From Winogradskyella sp. (GTDB taxonomy: Bacteria; Bacteroidota; Bacteroidia; Flavobacteriales; Flavobacteriaceae): DNA of 8,694 nt. Shown one piece after another: positions 7,374 to 8,694 of this stretch. A program made the translations under genes and the position numbers. Position 1 is the stretch's first letter; every line of letters begins with the position of its first letter. Where the stretch lies: NCBI GenBank assembly GCA_030149115.1, contig JASBSE010000428.1, forward strand, positions 1 through 8,694, written 5' to 3'. The notes under the pieces are model-generated. The model was given only the letters and a program-made list of their open reading frames with translations. It did not search any database and had not been told where the DNA came from.

Positions 7374-7431
7374 CACAAAATTTTGGTTATCTGAAATATT
7401 TGATTATAATATAGGTTCACAAAATTTCAGA
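7374..7431 (+). promoter_or_regulatory. rpoD upstream region with direct and inverted repeats around a promoter-like pair
   Basis: The 112-bp gap before rpoD carries CACAAAATTT twice (7374-7383 and 7418-7427), in the same orientation and 44 bp apart. It also carries a perfect 8-bp inverted repeat, TCTGAAAT (7390-7397) and ATTTCAGA (7424-7431). Between them is TTGGTT (7383-7388), 16 bases, then TATAAT (7405-7410). This resembles an E. coli sigma70 promoter more than the Bacteroidota TTG/TAnnTTTG type; the nearest TAnnTTTG-like match is AATATTTG at 7394-7401. The repeats are seen directly; an operator role is inference. The last repeat ends 7 bases before the rpoD ATG at 7439. Confidence 0.4.
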
Positions 7432-7438
7432 AAACTAC

Positions 7439-8302
7439 ATGAGGCAACTTAAGATTACCAAGCAGGTAACTAACAGAGAAGACAAATCACTAGACAAATA
7501 CCTACAAGATATAAGTAAAATTCCTTTAATTACGGCAGATGAAGAGGTGGAGTTGGCACAGCGCATAAAAAAAGGAGATCAGGAAGCTTTAGATAAGTTA
7601 ACTACGGCTAATCTAAGATTTGTGGTTTCGGTAGCAAAGCAATATCAAAATCAAGGATTAAAACTTCCAGATTTAATAAATGAAGGTAACGCAGGATTGG
7701 TAAAAGCCGCAAAACGTTTTGATGAAACTAGAGGTTTTAAATTTATTTCTTATGCGGTCTGGTGGATTAGACAAGCTATTTTACAAGCTTTAGCAGAGCA
7801 ATCTCGTATTGTACGTTTACCGTTAAACAAGATTGGTACAATCAACAAAATCAACAAAACATTTTCTCATTTAGAACAAATTCATCAACGCCCACCTAAT
7901 GCTGAAGAAATTGCTAGAGAGCTAGACATTAGTACAAGAGAGGTGAAGCAATCTATGAAAAATTCTGGTCGTCATCTATCTATGGATGCGCCACTTAAAG
8001 ATGGTGAAACCTTTAGTCTTTATGATGTCGTAAGTGAGAGTGAATCTCCAAGACCAGATAAAGATTTAATGCAAGCATCTTTAAATACTGAAATAGAGCG
8101 TGCTTTAGATACATTAACTCAAAAGGAAAGTGATGTTATTCGTCTTAACTTTGGTATAGGTAATCAGCCACCAATGACTTTAGAGGAAATAGGAAGTATT
8201 TATGACCTTACTAGAGAGCGTGTAAGACAAATTAGAGAAAAAGGAATTAGGAGATTACGACATGCAAGTAAGAGTAAAATCTTAAAGACATATTTAGGAT
8301 AA
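7439..8302 (+). CDS. rpoD: RNA polymerase primary sigma factor RpoD (Bacteroidota short form)
   Basis: Primary sigma factor of 287 residues, the length typical of Bacteroidota, where region 1.1 and the long non-conserved region of E. coli RpoD are absent. Region 1.2 spans about 16-50 (DKYLQDISKIPLITADEE). Region 2 spans about 51-120 and includes DLINEGNAGLVKAAKRFD and the -10-recognising FISYAVWWIRQAI (102-114). Region 3 spans about 125-205 and includes RLPLNKIGTINKI and SMDAPL. Region 4 spans about 220-280, with the helix-turn-helix MTLEEIGSIYDLTRERVRQIREKGIRRLR near 246-274 for the -33 element. It directs housekeeping transcription from TTG/TAnnTTTG promoters. The ATG at 7439 gives the conserved MRQLKITKQVTNR start, with no Shine-Dalgarno in front. 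Upstream repeats suggest control; downstream it is separated from rpsU by 149 bp. No odd residues were noticed. Confidence 0.97.
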   Translation: MRQLKITKQVTNREDKSLDKYLQDISKIPLITADEEVELAQRIKKGDQEALDKLTTANLRFVVSVAKQYQNQGLKLPDLINEGNAGLVKAAKRFDETRGFKFISYAVWWIRQAILQALAEQSRIVRLPLNKIGTINKINKTFSHLEQIHQRPPNAEEIARELDISTREVKQSMKNSGRHLSMDAPLKDGETFSLYDVVSESESPRPDKDLMQASLNTEIERALDTLTQKESDVIRLNFGIGNQPPMTLEEIGSIYDLTRERVRQIREKGIRRLRHASKSKILKTYLG

Positions 8303-8305
8303 CAT

Positions 8306-8329
8306 AGTATCTTATTTTTGTGTGATACT
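8306..8329 (+). terminator. Stem-loop just after rpoD, possible transcript end
   Basis: AGTATC (8306-8311) and GATACT (8324-8329) form a perfect 6-bp stem with a 12-base T-rich loop, three bases past the rpoD stop; a T-G pair can extend it. It is followed by an A-run (8333-8341) rather than a T-run, so it is not a textbook intrinsic terminator for + strand transcripts. The loop also contains TATTTTTG (8313-8320), an exact TAnnTTTG match without an obvious -33 partner. Confidence 0.35.
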
Positions 8330-8369
8330 GGCAAAAAAAAACAGATTTATAAAAATCTTAATTATTGAG

Positions 8370-8389
8370 GAAAATAATTTTTTATTTTC
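8370..8389. repeat. A/T stem-loop upstream of rpsU
   Basis: GAAAATAA (8370-8377) and TTATTTTC (8382-8389) are a perfect 8-bp inverted repeat with a TTTT loop. It lies in the spacer where the -33 region of the rpsU promoter would fall. Its sequence is almost pure A/T, so chance is possible; an UP-like or bidirectional terminator role is only a guess. Confidence 0.35.
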
Positions 8390-8401
8390 AAATAGTTAGC
8401 C

Positions 8402-8409
8402 TATATTTG
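8402..8409 (+). promoter_or_regulatory. rpsU promoter -7 element
   Basis: TATATTTG is an exact match to the Bacteroidota -7 consensus TAnnTTTG and is followed by C, as is common in flavobacterial promoters. The upstream T-tract (8378-8388) occupies the -33 position, but a clean TTG is not seen. Transcription would start near 8415, giving a leader of roughly 37 bases before the ATG at 8452. Confidence 0.62.
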
Positions 8410-8451
8410 CCGACCATTTGCAAGATATAGATAATAAAAAACTAGCGATAG

Positions 8452-8646
8452 ATGATTAAAATCGAAATTAAAGAAGGAGAGAATATAGAAAGAGCTCTTA
8501 AACGTTACAAGCGTAAGCACAGAAATGTACAGATTATGCAAAACTTAAGAGAGTCTCGTTATTTCACTAAACCATCTGTTAAGAGAAGAAGAGAGATTCA
8601 AAAAGCAGAATACATTCAGGGTTTAAGAGACGCAGAAAATATCTAG
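8452..8646 (+). CDS. rpsU: 30S ribosomal protein bS21
   Basis: A 64-residue, very basic small-subunit protein. The N-terminal strand IKIEIKEGENIERALKRYKRK (2-22) and the KPSVKRRREIQKAEYI stretch (40-55) are the bS21 signatures. In Bacteroidota ribosomes bS21, with bS18 and bS6, forms the pocket that sequesters the 16S anti-Shine-Dalgarno tail, so the C-terminal half is functionally important there. The start is fixed by an in-frame TAG (8449-8451) immediately before the ATG. No AGGAGG-like sequence occurs in the leader, although rpsU is described as the one gene in this phylum that commonly carries a strong one. An AAGGAG at 8474-8479 is inside the coding region and has no start codon behind it. 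Gene complete; what follows it lies mostly outside the window. Confidence 0.96.
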   Translation: MIKIEIKEGENIERALKRYKRKHRNVQIMQNLRESRYFTKPSVKRRREIQKAEYIQGLRDAENI

Positions 8647-8666
8647 GTCTCTAGCTTTTTTATTTT
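8643..8666 (+). terminator. Weak intrinsic terminator candidate after rpsU
   Basis: CTAG (8643-8646, overlapping the TAG stop) and CTAG (8651-8654) can form a 4-bp stem with a GTCT loop, followed by C and a T-rich run at 8656-8666. The T-run is good but the stem is short, so termination may be partial and rpsU may be co-transcribed with a gene beyond the window. Confidence 0.35.
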
Positions 8667-8694
8667 AAAATATATAAGAGCAGCAAATTATTGT

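Noticed and set aside
7092..7376. Reading frame on the - strand over the end of the AsmA-like gene and the start of the gap
   Set aside because: It mostly mirrors the lysine-rich tail codons as phenylalanine/serine/leucine, and no promoter or family features are seen.
8474..8479. AAGGAG inside rpsU as a ribosome binding site
   Set aside because: No start codon follows at a suitable distance, and the bases encode the conserved KEGEN segment of bS21.
8662..8671. Palindrome ATTTTAAAAT after rpsU
   Set aside because: It is a pure A/T palindrome in A/T-rich sequence, too likely by chance to call an operator.
1..8694. CRISPR array, tRNA/rRNA genes, insertion sequence or defence system
   Set aside because: No regularly spaced repeats, no cloverleaf-like or rRNA-like sequence in the gaps, and no transposase, nuclease or toxin-antitoxin-like gene. 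All long frames are accounted for by core or signalling genes.

Overview
The window looks like a piece of a low-GC chromosome from a marine-type member of the Flavobacteriaceae (Bacteroidota). The evidence is the A+T-rich, lysine/asparagine-rich coding style, the short primary sigma factor without region 1.1, the folate-enzyme/deoxynucleoside-kinase fusion, the Bacteroidota-type ribosomal protein bS21, the TAnnTTTG-like promoter elements, and the absence of Shine-Dalgarno sequences in front of the genes. I cannot place it to genus.

Layout. Bases 1-2575 (+) hold a tightly packed unit: the 3' part of a TPR-containing LytS-type histidine kinase (its start lies outside the window), a LytTR response regulator one base downstream, and an orphan class I SAM methyltransferase whose ATG overlaps the regulator's stop codon. 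A compact repeat-like inverted repeat (2603-2650) sits between this unit and the convergent gene at 2667-3794 (-), which encodes HPPK (FolK) fused to a deoxynucleoside kinase. From a 71-bp divergent intergenic region a queuosine-precursor transporter of the YhhQ/VUT family runs at 3866-4570 (+). It is followed by a large membrane-anchored AsmA-family protein (4669-7326), the primary sigma factor RpoD (7439-8302) and ribosomal protein bS21 (8452-8646).

How the genes fit together. The first three genes probably form one signalling operon: a periplasmic TPR input, a cytoplasmic kinase, a DNA-binding LytTR regulator and a co-translated enzyme of unknown substrate. The rest are core cell functions: folate and nucleotide salvage, tRNA-modification precursor uptake, envelope maintenance, transcription and translation. 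They are separated by 71-149 bp gaps that carry candidate promoters and hairpins and look like independent transcription units. No gap exceeds 300 bp; the longest (8303-8451) holds two small inverted repeats and the rpsU promoter.

I see no mobile element, CRISPR array, tRNA/rRNA gene or recognisable defence system. This is mostly an ordinary housekeeping region. The points most worth a second look are the rpsU leader without the strong Shine-Dalgarno described for this gene in Bacteroidota, the repeated motifs around the rpoD promoter region, the methyltransferase coupled to the two-component system, and the intergenic repeat at 2603-2650.
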